Source: Nageia nagi
Lineage: Eukaryota > Pinophyta
Reading direction: 5' to 3'
Length of the DNA: 64,000 nucleotides
NCBI GenBank assembly: GCA_050084985.1
Contig: JBITNC010000001.1
Location: forward strand, 193,440,001 to 193,504,000
Shown in pieces: positions 20,805 to 32,336 of this stretch. Both the position numbers and the translations under genes were made by a program. The notes beneath the pieces are model-generated. The model ran no database searches, was not told the DNA's origin, and saw only the letters and a program-made list of their open reading frames with translations. Numbering within the stretch: position 1 is the first letter of the stretch; every line of letters starts with the position of its first letter.

Positions 20805-21887
20805 TTAGGATGATGGAATGAGGTGAGGGTAGAGCTCCCTCACTCGATCAACTGCATACCACTTGACCTTGTGTGGATGTTGGCCCTTCACTCCAATACG
20901 CCACACCTCATGTATGCCACTACGAGATGATCGTTGCTTCCTTTCCAATACTGCATCTTCAACCAACACATTCATGTGCTTAGGGGCTAAATCCTCAACT
21001 GATGGTAACATGACATCTGTATCTTTTGCAACTAAGGCTGGTTCATACAACTTCAAGTTCTCAACATTAATAACAGAATACATTTGCATATAAGGTGGTA
21101 AGTCCAACCAAAAAGCATTGTCTCCAACTTGACTAATAATGGTAAATGGACCATACCTTATTAGTTTCAACTTCCTTCCCTCACCATGCTGTCTCTCCTT
21201 GCTGAGATGAAGCCATACCTGATCTCCAACCTGAAATTTATGATCCACACGATGATAATCATGCCTTTCTTTATACCTGGATACATTTTCTTGCATTTTA
21301 GGCCAATAACAATACCTTTGTAGATTAGCAAGAGTCTTTCCAACACCAAAGTGTCCTGAAATACGAGAAGTATGAGCTTCCCTAACCAAATCATTCCTCT
21401 CACCATTAGGAATACAAAGTTTGTCCAAATGAAAAAGTAATCCATCATGCAAATGAAAGTCATAATTTCCAACTTCATTACCAAGACTCAATCTATGATA
21501 GACATTTTTGAAATCAGGATCAACCACATATTGTTCTTTATACCCGTCATGCATTAAAGAACTATTTTGTAGAATCACAACACTAGCAACTATTGGAGGT
21601 CTAGACAACATATCAACAATTTTATTTTGAATACCCTTTTTATACTTAATCACCAAATGAAATTGTTGCAAAAATCCCATCCAACAAAAGTGCCTAGATT
21701 GTTGCAACTTAGATTGTGATTGAAGATATTGCAAGGGTTGATCTGTATGAATTATTGTCTCTTTACCTACCAAATAGTGCTTCCATTTCTTAACACGCAT
21801 GAAAGTAGTAGGAGCATTGCATAATCCAAACAGTAAAACCAACCATTTAAATAATCCTTGCCTAGTTTTAAAAGTAGTTTTCCACAC
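20805..21887 (-). CDS. Gypsy-D fused RT / RNase H / integrase remnant
   Basis: A 360-residue open frame made of non-adjacent Pol pieces. Residues about 1-31 are RT (WKTTFKTRQGLFKWLVLLFG, LCNAPTTFMR). From about residue 32 the sequence jumps to RNase H (KKWKHYLVGKETIIHTDQPL, IVDMLSRPP). The integrase zinc-binding end (SGHFGVGKTLANLQRYCYWP) then jumps to the integrase C-terminus (FQVGDQVWLHL, LKLIRYGPFTIISQVGDNA). The RT palm with its catalytic Asp pair and the whole integrase DDE core are absent, yet the frame stays open through both joins. The last 50 residues (HPHKVKWYAVDRVRELYPHL) are chromodomain-like at best. The ATG is simply the first after a stop that separates it from the RT N-terminal frame. 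Confidence 0.82.
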   Translation of the reverse strand: MWKTTFKTRQGLFKWLVLLFGLCNAPTTFMRVKKWKHYLVGKETIIHTDQPLQYLQSQSKLQQSRHFCWMGFLQQFHLVIKYKKGIQNKIVDMLSRPPIVASVVILQNSSLMHDGYKEQYVVDPDFKNVYHRLSLGNEVGNYDFHLHDGLLFHLDKLCIPNGERNDLVREAHTSRISGHFGVGKTLANLQRYCYWPKMQENVSRYKERHDYHRVDHKFQVGDQVWLHLSKERQHGEGRKLKLIRYGPFTIISQVGDNAFWLDLPPYMQMYSVINVENLKLYEPALVAKDTDVMLPSVEDLAPKHMNVLVEDAVLERKQRSSRSGIHEVWRIGVKGQHPHKVKWYAVDRVRELYPHLIPSS

Positions 21888-21902
21888 ATCCTCTTCTTTA
21901 AC

Positions 21903-22316
21903 TCATACTTGATGATAAGCACTTCTTAGATCCAATTTTGTAAAAAGCCTAGCTTTTTGTAATTGGTCCATTAAATCATCAATACGTGGCAAATGATATC
22001 GATTTTTAACTGTGATCTTATTTAGTGCCCTGTAATCAACACACATACGCCAAGTTCTATCTTTCTTTGGAATTATAACAATAGGAGATCCACATGGTGA
22101 TGTGCTAGGTCTAATGACTCCTTGATCTAACAATTCCTTGACTTGTTTCTTAATTTCTTCAGTTTCTAAAATAGAATTTCTATATAAGCTAATATTAGGA
22201 AGTGCAACATCAAGATGTAATTGAATCTCATGTTGTATATCTCTTTTTGGTGGAAGTTCTTTAGGTACTTGAAATAAATCTTCAAATTCAGAAATTACCT
22301 CTTTAACTTCTTTGTA
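21903..22316 (-). pseudogene. Gypsy-D RT N-terminal part
   Basis: Minus-strand [19 protein letters not shown], then [20 protein letters not shown] and [15 protein letters not shown] fingers and the first palm motif including the LDLRS Asp. A TGA separates it from the fusion ORF downstream, and a TAA at about 22317 separates it from the protease. Both look like single-base changes in one original frame. Confidence 0.8.
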
Positions 22317-22784
22317 TTATGGTTCACAATCCTCAAGTGCCTTTATGATTTCTACTTCATTTTGAGATTTCACCATTGCAAGTATAAACATTTGTCCTGT
22401 ATTGATTAGTTTTTTTGTTTGTCCTACAGTAATCAAAGAAATATCCTTTTTCTTGCTTTGATGAGCACTAACCATGTATTCAATTCCATCTTTAATGAGT
22501 CTATATTTGTTTTCTTTTTTATAAAATAAAGCATCTCTTTCCCATAGATAAGGACTACCAAGCACAATCCCACAAATATCCAAAGGAACAACATCAAGTA
22601 CAACTTCATCAATGCAATCCCTATTAATCCCAAATTGCAATTTGCATTGTTGTGTTACCTTTAACTTTGAATCTTTATTAACCCATCCCAATGGATATGG
22701 GTTTGGATGGGGTTGAGTAGTGAGTGCAAGTGATTTGACATACTTTTCTGCAATTAAGTTAACTTGAGATCCAGAATCAAACAA
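22317..22784 (-). CDS. Gypsy-D protease
   Basis: Starts MFDSGSQVNLIAEKYVKSL with the retropepsin DSG motif, followed by LDVVPLDICGIVLGSPYLWE (the ILG-type motif of gypsy proteases). 155 residues remain open. It was part of gag-pol rather than an independent gene. Confidence 0.75.
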   Translation of the reverse strand: MFDSGSQVNLIAEKYVKSLALTTQPHPNPYPLGWVNKDSKLKVTQQCKLQFGINRDCIDEVVLDVVPLDICGIVLGSPYLWERDALFYKKENKYRLIKDGIEYMVSAHQSKKKDISLITVGQTKKLINTGQMFILAMVKSQNEVEIIKALEDCEP

Positions 22785-22808
22785 TGTATCAATCTTACTC
22801 TTCTTAGC

Positions 22809-23989
22809 TTACACCTTGATGTGAAAAAATTCAATTTTCTTCTTTTCCTCATCTTCATTAGGTGTATTATGCAAAGCCATACATGTCATTTTCTCATCTA
22901 CATCTAAACCATCTTCAATTTCAAAAGTAACAGTATTTGTTTGTTTCTTTTGACCTTTAGGTTTAGGGCGTAATTCAGGATGCAATTTCCAACATTTAGC
23001 CTCTAAATGACCTTTTTGACAATGTTTACATACATCTTTAGACTTCTCTTTTTGTGTAGTAGACAGTTTTCTTTTTTCCCTTTCCTTTGTTCTTTTCAGA
23101 ATCATCATTACTATTGTAATTGGAAGCATTGTTCTTTTTCCCATCCTTAACAAAATTTCCCTTTTCTTCTAAGTGAGTGGCTTGTACACAAACTTTATCT
23201 AAATCATTTGGATCAAACATCAAAATTGTATGCCTTAAATAATTATGCAAACCACCAATATACTTAGGAAGAGTATCTTGGGAATCAAGAGGAATACCTA
23301 GCATTGTAGCTCTTCTTCGGAATTCCGTAGTGTACTCTTGCACACTTTGCCCTTTGCTTTGATGGAAAGTTTGTCATTCCATGATTGCCTTTTGCCGATA
23401 ACCCAAAGGATAAAATTGATTTCTAAGCAATTGTACAAAATGAGTCCAAGAAGCAATACAAGTTTGAATAGATTCATTCTTACTTTGTAAACAACTTTCC
23501 CACCAAACAAGTGCATTACCACTCATTTTAAGAGTTGCTAATTGGATTTTATCCTCATCTTTTGCAATTATTTGAATTCTACAATATACTTCAATTTGTT
23601 TAATCCAATGGTCTAATTTCTCAGCATTCACTTCTCCAATAAAAGTAGGCAAATCAAATTTAACTTCCAATTTCAAAGGAGAACTTTGAAAAACACTGTG
23701 TAACATCATTGTCAATTTTATTACATTCACTAGTTTCACCTTCATTTTTCTTGTATTGTTGTTCTTGAAATTGTTGGAATTGTAGAGACATTTTTTGGAA
23801 CATTGTGGCAAGATCAGCAATTTGCTTTTCCACATTAGACCCTCCTTCATTGTCCATGGCTCCAAGCTCTCTTTGCTTCTTTAGCCAAACTCTAAAACCA
23901 ATTTCTGGATCCTCCACCAATTCTCCTTCTCCTTTCTTGCTTTGTGACCTGGTATACATGCAAGAACACTTTCCAAACACCAACAACAA
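22809..23989 (-). pseudogene. gag: Gypsy-D Gag with zinc knuckle, broken
   Basis: Overlapping minus-strand frames give a Gag. The N-terminus is at about 23989 (CMYTRSQSKKGEGELVED). The capsid part reads FIGEVNAEKLDHWIKQIEVY, ALVWWESCLQSK and QFYPLGYRQKAIME. After a frameshift at 23340-23380 it continues YTTEFRRRATMLGIPLDSQD and YIGGLHNYLRHTILMFDPND, then a knuckle CKHCQKGHLEAKC (about 22995-23035). At least one frameshift and one stop interrupt it. The capsid part is a useful reference for the decayed Gag of Gypsy-E. Confidence 0.82.
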
Positions 23990-24021
23990 TCTCGAAAATA
24001 GAGGTTATCCCAATGATTTCA

Positions 24022-24041
24022 ACTTGCTCTGATACCAAACT
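24022..24041 (-). other. Gypsy-D primer-binding site
   Basis: Minus-strand TTTGGTATCAGAGCAAG lies directly after the 5' LTR and contains TGGTATCAGAGC, complementary to initiator Met tRNA. Confidence 0.75.
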
Positions 24042-25164
24042 TGATCCATAAACTATAAGATTAAACAATTTCAATTTAATCTTCTCTTAAGATCAATTCA
24101 CACTTAAAATAATTAAATGCTTATAAAGGAAATTCAGGAAAACAAATTGTAAACACAGAGAAGAGAAAAGCATTCACCAAAGAAGAGACAAGTAAGATTT
24201 ATCTTGGTTCACCCAGTGTGGGCTACATCCAGCTCAAAAGCTCTCTACTATCAATGGGGGAATCACTTTACAAGGCCTCCAAGGTCCTTCAAAACCTCCT
24301 CACATTCACAACACAATCCCAGCTCTGAAAATCACAACAAAACTGAAACATTTCCTAAAATCCTCCTTCTTCCTTTTCCTATACAATTTGCTCCCCTTTT
24401 ATACAATTTTTGGAGCTAAAATTGGAGAGAATTACAACTAGAAAATTAGGTAAAAAATACATTTTTAGATACCCATTAACCTCCTTGATCTTCTTGTCAA
24501 ATATGGGCTCAATTGGTTGCAAAAATTTCTCAAAAATGAGCTTTGAAACTGAAAAACATGCTCTCTGAACTGTTTCCAAGCTTACAAGATTAATCAGCTT
24601 AAAAATAGGACCTTAGGCAAATCAAAAATCACGAAAAACCTTTGAAAAATGCCAATATACGTTAAAATACTCCAAAATTGGGCGGGTGCGCTATGGTGCT
24701 GACACATGGCATGTTCTACGTAGTGGTTAAACTTGGTTGACCGACGGCTAGCTGATTGGGTAGGCAGTTTGTGTGGCGGTCTCATGTTGCGGGTTGCAGG
24801 TGGTTAGACGGGTTGCAGGCTGGGTTGCGTTCATGCGGGCGGTCAACAAGTCAACTGCCATGTAGGCTTTGACCTGCCTCCACATCGGCTTTGAAATTCC
24901 ACATAGGTCTCCTCCTCCGACGTGGTCCGACGGGTCCCTATCCCGCCTACGTGGGCTGCACAGTGGCGGGTGGGTTTCGCCATATATTTGTTTAATCTTT
25001 TTTTTTTCAAAAATACATAAAATGGACTTAAGGCCATAACTTCCACATACGGACTCAGATTCTCGATCCAAAAGAAGCATCGAAAAGCTGAAGACAAGAT
25101 GATCACATTGAACATACTGAAATGGAGATTACTAAATGTTGAAGGGATCCAAATTTTCAGATCA
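24042..25164 (-). repeat. Gypsy-D 5' LTR (1123 bp)
   Basis: Matches 19638-20764 with several percent differences. Four of the five W-box motifs are retained, and the TATA motif is at 24392-24403. The outer edge at 25164 is followed by the TSD AGTAG. Confidence 0.92.
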
Positions 25165-25169
25165 AGTAG

Positions 25170-25900
25170 TCTATTTTTTTGTACTTCTATTAAATCTAAT
25201 CCAACCTTTAGGGTTGTTCTTAGGGTTTGGAGCTTGAATTCAATTGGTAATAGAGGCTTCTTACCAAATACTAACTCATACAGAGTGAATCTAGTTGTGA
25301 ATTTCCACATGGTATTGTATGCCCAAACTGCTTCAAGAAGCTTGGATACCCAATCCCATCTGTGTGAAGCTATTATCTTAGTTAATATATTTTCCAGCTC
25401 TCTGTTAGTAACCTCAACTTGTCCATTCATCTGAGGATGATAAGGTGAAGCCTTCTTATGTCGAATCTGGTATTGGTTCACAAAATGTTGAATTCTCTTG
25501 GACATGAATTGTGGACCCTGATCAAAAACCAAAAATTGAGGAGCTCCAAATCTCTGCATAATATTATTATACAAAAAATTTGCCACATGTTCTTCCTTAG
25601 CATGTGCCAAGGCTACTACCTCTACCCACTTAGTGGCATAATCAGTACAAACTAGTATGTGTTTCTTACCCTGAGATGGAGGATTAATAGGGCCAACAAA
25701 GTTGATACCCTATTGCTCAAATGGTTTGAGCATCCCTTGCAGTTGTAATGGCATTTGAGTAGTAGCAATTGGCCTACCCATTCGTTGACATTGATCACAT
25801 TATCTCACGAACTTACTGATATCTTTGTGCATAGAAGGCCAAAAGTAACCAACTCCTAAGACCTTGGTTCATTTATTAGAATAATGACCTTCTTAAGGCT
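25170..25900 (-). pseudogene. Gypsy-C integrase, zinc finger and catalytic core
   Basis: Minus strand. HHCC remnant with CDQCQRMGRPIATTQMPLQL, then GINFVGPINPPSQG, catalytic Asp in CTDYATKWVEVVALAHA, second Asp in FDQGPQFMSKRI and Glu in HPQMNGQVEVTNRELENILT. The open frame from 25610 runs through the core and would read into the Gypsy-D LTR. The true continuation is at 19637 and below. A TAG stands where EQWGINF is expected (about 25710). Confidence 0.83.
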
Positions 25901-26108
25901 CATCGTGGCATGCATGGATGACATCAAATACCTCATCTATCCGAAGACACCTTCGGAGTGCATGATCAGGTCCATATTTGAATAGTAATCCTTCTACCCA
26001 TTTATTTGATGATTTTTATTTTATCAATTATTTCCTCTGATTCAAAGACAAATATGGAGGAATTTTTCTAATGGTTAGATAATTAGCAATGTCTGCAAAC
26101 AATGGGGA

Positions 26109-27610
26109 CTATGCAGAGATTACAAAGAGTTGCTCATCTAGAAAGGTATCTTCCACAAGCTCATCTTCCCAGATAATATTCAATCTAGATAAGAAGTCTG
26201 CTACCACATTTTCCTTTCCAGGTTTATCAATGATAGTCACATTCAACTCTTGCAATAACAACAACCATCTCACAACTCTTCCACTTACCACAAGTTTGTT
26301 GATAAGATATTTAATGGTAGCATGGTCAGTATGAACAAAAACTTGATACCCTATGATATAATGTCTAAATTTATTGATGGCATATACTACTACTGGGAAT
26401 TCCTTTTCTGTGGTAGTATAATTTGTTTTAGCTCCTACCCAATTTTTGCTTATGTAATAAATAGCATATGGGGACTTACTTTGCTCTTCTTGTCCTAGGA
26501 CTACTCCAATAGCATAATTTGAGGTATCCGTATGAATATGGAATGGTAGTTCCCAATTTGGACCTCTCAATACAAGAGTTGTGGTGAGCTTCTCCTTGAT
26601 AGTTTGAAAAGGTTCTTCATAATCAGTTGTCCATTCAAATTCATTATCCTTATGCAGCAAGGCAAACAATGGGACTACTATCTTGCTAAAGTTTGCTATA
26701 AATCTTCTGTAATATTTGACATGTCCCAAGAAGCTTCGAACATCATTTTGAGTATCTGGAGGAGGGAGTTGTTTGATAATTTCTATTTTCTTAGGATCCA
26801 CTTGAATCCGTTGGGTTGAAATGTGATGGCCTAGAACTATTCCCTCATGCATAAGCATGAAACATTTTTCATGGTTTAAAGATAGATTGTGCATTTTCCA
26901 TCTTACCAAGACTTTTTTCAAGTTTTGCAATACATCTTCAAAAGTGTTGCCATACACTGTGAAGTCATCGATATCCACTTCAATGCAATCATTAGTCGAA
27001 TCTGAAAAGATTTTTAGTATAGCTCTTTGGAAAGTTGGTGCATTGCATAAGCCAAATGGAAGAACTTTGTAAGCATATGTGCCCCATGCACAAGTAAAAG
27101 TGGTTTTGCCCTAATTTTCTTCTACAATTTGTATTTGGCTATAGCCACTAAATCCATCTAGGAAAGAAAAATATTGCTTACCAAACAATGTATCTAACAC
27201 TTGGTAAATGAAAGGTAATGGGAAGTAGTCCCTGAATGTAGCTTTTTTAAGGGCTCTATAATCAACACATACCCTCCATTTGCCATTCTTCTTAGGCATG
27301 ATCACCAGAGGTGAGACCCATTGACTATCTGATATGGGATAGATGAACTATGCTTTGAGTAGCTTTTCAGTTTCAATTTTGATAATTGCTTTCAATGCAA
27401 GATTTATTCATCTAGGAGGTTGCTTGACTGGTTTGGTTTCAGCTATATATATGTATGATGAGTATAGATTTTTGGATGAATACCTTTCATATCTGAATAC
27501 TCCCAAGTGAAAGCCTTAGTGTGCGCTACTAAGACATCAAAAAGCTTCTTCTCTTGTTCATTTGTCAGCCAACTGTTGATATTTAGAGTCATACCTGAAT
27601 GGTCTCGATC
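26109..27610 (-). pseudogene. Gypsy-C reverse transcriptase and RNase H
   Basis: The upstream part (27610-27000) gives LTNEQEKKLFDVLVAHTKAF, TWEYSDMKGIHPKIY and WRVCVDYRALKKAT with stops. The main 289-residue frame (26978-26109) begins at the catalytic box, MDIDDFTVYGNTF, and continues through LGHHISTQRIQVDPKKIEII to RNase H (HIHTDTSNYAIGVVLGQ, TTEKEFPVVVYAINKFRHYI, FVHTDHATIKYLINKL). The order is RT, RNase H, integrase, as in gypsy elements. Stops in the fingers region make it non-functional. Confidence 0.85.
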
Positions 27611-27884
27611 CTAAGTTTGGTCAAATTACTTTGTTCTGGAAGCTGAACCAAAGAATTCAATGGACAAGAGTGTGGAAATAGATAATGAAATACTCTTGTT
27701 CTTTCTTTGAAAGTATCCCCTTGTGGAACATGAGTAAGGGGACATTTAAACTTTGCTAGAAAGGTTGCCTGTTCTTTTGATGGAACATTAAAAGTAATGT
27801 TTTGTAGTGGATTGACTACTATATCTCCTTTCTCTTCATCAGTGCCCCTTGATTCTTCTTCCCGTGAATCGTGATTCTGTATTT
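27611..27884 (-). other. Gypsy-C protease to RT linker, decayed
   Basis: Non-open minus-strand sequence between the RT N-terminus and the Copia-3 insertion. It continues beyond Copia-3 at 52224. 27885-27889 (GTTCA) is the left TSD of Copia-3. Confidence 0.5.
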
Positions 27885-27889
27885 GTTCA

Positions 27890-28385
27890 TAAGAGAATTG
27901 AACTATAACATGAACTCTAAACTTCCAAAATCACATGAAATCTCACAATAAACATCTAATAAACCCACAAAGTAATCTCACAAAGATAACACAAGATGTA
28001 AGTGGTTCCTCCAACTAGAATTACATCCACTAACTAGATCTCTCTTTTTAACAAATATGAACTCTTACAATCCTCCTACACTTTTCTCCTAAAAACTATC
28101 CTATAGCATAAATTTACTCCACAAATTGGTATGTGATCACAAAGAGGGAGCCTTCTATTTATAGGCTAAAATCTCTCTTTGGATCACCCTTTTATCCAAT
28201 GTACAAAATCATGACATGCACATCCTTTTACCCAAGGGGCATGCTCATGACATGGAGTGTAGGACAAGTTACATTATCATATTCACTTAAATACTTAAGG
28301 TATCAAATGATACCCTTAAGTATTAGTGAACTTACATAGAAGATTATTACATAACCTTTACAATAATGCATTATACATTCCAACA
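27890..28385 (-). repeat. Copia-3 3' LTR (496 bp)
   Basis: Pairs with 51725-52223 with about a dozen differences plus a small indel near the outer edge. In element orientation it starts TGTTGGAATG. It contains a palindrome at 28282-28330 and a CTATAAATAG TATA motif (minus strand, about 28156-28165). Confidence 0.9.
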
Positions 28386-29088
28386 CTGCTCTTTAATGTA
28401 TTATTGGGATAGACCGAATAAAAGAGAAGAAAGAGATAAAGTAAGATAGTTCTTCTCCAAATAGATACAACAAAGATGAGAACTTTTTACATACTTGTGA
28501 AGTAAGAAAGATCTAGTTTGAGACTCACTACATTGCCAAATACAATCATTAACCACAATTGGTTTCAATGTACATGAAATAATCCAACTAGAAGTCACGA
28601 AGAGTTTCCAAGAGCCTACATATTTGAAGTTACTTGCAATCTCAAAGGAACCTGCAAGTCATAAGCAGCTCGAATAACAAAATCAATTAGATTAACATAT
28701 TCATATCAACAAAGATAGATGAATTATACAAATATTATCATGAACTGATCAATGGTGCATTATAAGTCATCACGAAGATGCCAAGCTAAAATTCATAGTC
28801 ACTTATTGTATATAAAACATGTGTTGATTATCATTACATAATAGAGCATGCACATATGAATTCTTCACATATGGATAACTGAACAGTGTCAAAAAACACA
28901 TAAGAGTTCCTTACACATGGATAATTGAATAGTGCTAGATTGGCCAATCTTTTTATTTTAAAAATTTATACAAGTTCCTCACGTAAAACGAACTTACCAC
29001 AAAGGTGTACAATAAAATCAACACTATACAACATAAAATTCTCTTAGAGGTGAAGTTATTATCACATACATTAATTCAACATAAGAAT
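28386..29088 (-). other. Copia-3 3' UTR with one hairpin unit
   Basis: Decayed 3' untranslated region matching those of Copia-1/2 in places. One clear hairpin unit remains (AAGTTC 28972-28977 / GAACTT 28990-28995), plus degenerate ones near 28860-28930. Confidence 0.6.
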
Positions 29089-29743
29089 TCAAACTTCACT
29101 CTCCCTTGAGGGCAACTTCACCAACCCAATAGCATCCTTAAGCTTACAGAATTGAGCTTTTGAGAGAGGCTTGGTGAATAAATCAATGGAGTTCAAGGTG
29201 GATGGATAATACTTTAGATGTATGATGCCATTAAGAACCTTCTCCTTGATAAAATGAGTATGTATTTCCACATATTTTATTCTCTGATGGAATACATGAT
29301 TCTTAGACAAAGAAATAGCTGACTGATTGTTTGAAAAAAATAAAGATGAGTCAACTTCCTCATGCCTAATTTCTTTCAGAAGATGTCTTAGACAAATAGC
29401 TTCTTGGACTACAACAGACATGCCATAGTATTCACTTTTTGTGGTGGAAAGAGAAACAATAGGTTGCTTCTTGGAAGCCCAAGAGATATCACTTGAACCA
29501 ATGCTAAACACATGCAAAGGTTGATTTTCTATCATTTCTATCTCTCCCATAGTTAGAATATGAGAATCTAGAGACAACAAACCAGGGCAACATAGAATAC
29601 TTGAGAGCAAGATCCTTAGTTCTTGTAACATACCTCAAGATTTGTTTAATAGCATTGAGGTGCTCAACATATGTTTTCTGCATGAATCGTGCCATCAGAT
29701 TCACTGCAAAGGTAATATTTAGCTTGAAAATAGTCAAATACAA
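29089..29743 (-). pseudogene. Copia-3 RNase H
   Basis: Two overlapping minus frames: FAVNLMARFMQKTYVEHLNA, then a frameshift near 29560, then SIGSSDISWASKKQPIVSLS and STTKSEYYGMSVVVQEAICL. It matches Copia-1 RNase H closely. 29089 is the original pol end (LGLVKLPS-type ending). Confidence 0.82.
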
Positions 29744-30957
29744 AAGACTACCAATTAATTGCCTGTAAGCTATAGCATCAGCTAACTAAGAGTTGGAGCA
29801 TTGAGAAACAATGATTCCAAGAGAAATTGGGATCACAGCATATCTACACTCTTCCCTTCCAAACTTCTATAAGATGTCTAATATATACTTAGATTGACTG
29901 AGATAAGTATAATCCTTGTATTGATATACTTGCATTCCAAGATAGAAGTGCAAGAGATCAAGATCAATCATTTCAAATGTTGCTTTAAGTATGGATATGC
30001 ACTCTTGAATAATTTCTTCAATGTTTTTAGTTATCAAAATATCATCCACATAAAGAAGAATCAAGGTCACGTCTTTTCTCTGATTGAGCACATATAGATA
30101 GGAGTCAGAAAAATACTTAGAGAAATCAATGTCTATAAAATATCTTAAAATCTTCCTATACCAGGCTCTAGGTGCTTACTTAAGTTCATATAATAACTTC
30201 TTTAGCTTGCACACAAAAGACTCTTTGCCTTCCATAATGAAACCTTCTAGTTGATTTATGAAGATTTCTACATCTAAGTCACTATTGAGAAATGCACTTT
30301 TGATATCAAGTTGAATTTTTTTTCATATTTGAGCTGCAGATAGAGCAAGGATAATTCTCATAATATGCATCTTTACCATGGGAGCAAAGGTTTACTCATA
30401 ATCTACATCGTATTTTTAAGCAAAACCTTTGGCTACTAACCTTACCTTGTATTTTTCAATATCTCAACTGAACTTGACCTTGTAGATCCACTTATTGCAG
30501 ATCACATTCTTTTCATTGAGATAAGGAATCAAATCCTAAATTTTTTTTTTCATAAGTGCCTCATACTCCACTTTCATGGCTTCCATCCAGCACTCATGCT
30601 TAGAAGCTTCTTTAAAGGTTGAGGGCTCATGCTTGTTGTCAATCTTAGCAAATAAGGATTTGTTCAAGGTCATGCTTCTTGTTATCCTTTATGTTGAAGA
30701 ATTTTATTTTCTAAGATGACTTGTATACATCAATATCTAACCAGCTAGGTGCAACTGAAGAGTCCTTTAGACCATCAACATCTTAATTAGAAGCAAATTC
30801 TTTAAGAATTTTATTGAATTTTACATCCCTTAAAATAAACATAACTTTGTAGGATGGAAAGTAGAGCCTATAGCCTTTATGCTAACTGTCATAACCCACA
30901 AATATGCATTTTTCAACCTTTTTGTCTAACTTCTTCATTTTCTCAAAAATAATGTAA
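29744..30957 (-). pseudogene. Copia-3 RT and integrase C-terminal region, decayed
   Basis: Minus strand. The only long open part (29867-30091) covers LNQRKDVTLILLYVDDILIT with the catalytic YVDD, then TFEMIDLDLLHFYLGMQVYQ. Upstream, recognisable RT pieces and the integrase C-terminal region (to the B insertion at 30958-30962) are broken by many stops. Confidence 0.78.
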
Positions 30958-30962
30958 GAGAA

Positions 30963-31624
30963 TGTGATGTTCCTTTTATTTTTATTTCTTTATTTCTAGC
31001 AAATCCTTAATATAAAAATGCAGAAATAAATTATAGCAATAAAATAACTTAGAAATTACTCATAAAAATAACACTAGTATGAGAAGAAATCAGCCAGTAT
31101 CATATATTAAATATTTCCAAACCAATACAAAGCTGGAATGGACAAATGGAATCCTCACGAACTAAAAATGTAGATACAAACTTTCCAAATTGAGTGAATC
31201 CCTCCACAAAAGAAATGCTACAAACCACTCACAGATGCCTCTTTTTGTATTTTTGATATTTTAAGGTAATAACACCTTCAATGATATTACCAAGTTCCCA
31301 ACCATGCACCTCCAATGCACTATGGGAATGAGTAAGACCTGCAATCTCAACTCATGGAAACTCTAGGGTTTCAATATTCAATTCTCATATCACATAACAT
31401 GCTCCAAATGAGATGCTCACTTCCTTTTATAGAATGAGGTTCTAATTTGGAGTTGACATCTCCTAACCCTAAAATCACTTTAAGTACCTTATTACAAAAA
31501 ATAAAAATATAAAATATAAATAAACACAACTTAAGTTATGTCTCCTAGTCACATGAACCCCTTTTCCACTTTTATAATTAAGCGTAGGAGATATTTACAA
31601 AATATTTATTTTTAGAACATTACA
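30963..31624 (-). repeat. Gypsy-B 3' LTR (662 bp)
   Basis: By eye only about 9 differences from 46013-46674, and none in the first 300 bases of the given strand. TATA motif CTATAAAAGG on the minus strand at 31423-31432. Confidence 0.93.
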
Positions 31625-31930
31625 AGTCCACCCTCCTCAAATTGCTTGTCCTCAAGCAAAGTCAAAGTTGGATCATCTAAAATTTCTACACCTTCCCAAG
31701 TAGCATCCTCCATAGGCAAGTTCTTTCACTTCACAAGATATTCTTTGATAGTCCTACTCCTAAGCTTTTTCTCCCTTATCTCAAGGATCAATTCAGGTTC
31801 AAGCATGAGCTTTCCTTCATCATCAAGAGGTGGCAAATTTGAAGATGGCTAAACATGTTGGTCTAAAGCCTTTTTCAAGTAAGAAACATGAAAAACATTG
31901 TGTATCTTACTCTCACTTGGAAGTTCCAAA
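31625..31930 (-). pseudogene. Gypsy-B chromodomain and Pol C-terminus
   Basis: Minus strand: HNVFHVSYLKKAL, then LMLEPELILEIREKKLRSRT, IKEYLVK, a stop, and KNLPMEDATWEGVEIL. This is the chromodomain of plant chromoviruses (aromatic and Trp positions as in YLVKWKNLP..DATWE). It is followed by the terminal LLEDKQFEEGG before the polypurine tract. In the family this domain is linked to targeting of integration to marked chromatin. Two or more stops break it. Confidence 0.8.
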
Positions 31931-32336
31931 ACATATGCAACCTATCCAACCTTACTAATCACCTTGTAAGGCCCATAGAACTTGGGTTTTTACTTCTCTG
32001 CTTCACTCTTCTTCAATGTGGACTATTTGTAAGGCTGCAACCTAACATAAACCAAGTCATCCACCTCAAATGAGCACTCACTACATTGTTGATATGCATA
32101 CTTATTTGTTGATTTTGTGCCATAAGAATATTATCCTTCAAAGCATTAAGAATAGCTTGATTTTTTGCTGCAAAGTCTCTAGCATTTTGGACCTTTGAAT
32201 CACCAAAAATCAGATCTGAAAAGTGTGGTGCATCATAACCATAAAGTGCCTTGAATGGAGACATTTTTATAGACATATGATAAGTAGAATTGTAGTAGTA
32301 TTCACCAAGGTGCAGCCATTTAACCCATGCACTTTG
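31931..32336 (-). pseudogene. Gypsy-B integrase C-terminal region
   Basis: Minus-strand MSIKMSPFKALYGYDAPHFS (the conserved SPF..LYG), LIFGDSKVQNARDFAAKNQA and, after stops, FYGPYKVISKVG. It joins the catalytic core upstream to the chromodomain downstream. Confidence 0.8.

Larger units (their letters stand above)
19638..25164 (-). mobile_element. Gypsy-D, deletion-derivative Ty3/gypsy element
   Basis: Complete LTR pair (19638-20764 and 24042-25164), TSD AGTAG on both sides (19633-19637, 25165-25169), primer-binding site next to the 5' LTR and a polypurine tract (AGTGGGGAGGAA, minus strand) next to the 3' LTR. The internal region is only about 3.28 kb. Gag, protease and the RT N-terminus are present, but the RT catalytic half and the integrase core are missing at two fusion points. 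The element was mobilised as, or decayed into, a non-autonomous form. It interrupts the integrase of Gypsy-C. Confidence 0.9.

Noticed and set aside
24843-25610. 255-residue ORF as one integrase protein
   Set aside because: The last 100 residues are read from the Gypsy-D LTR. The true integrase continues at 19637 and below.
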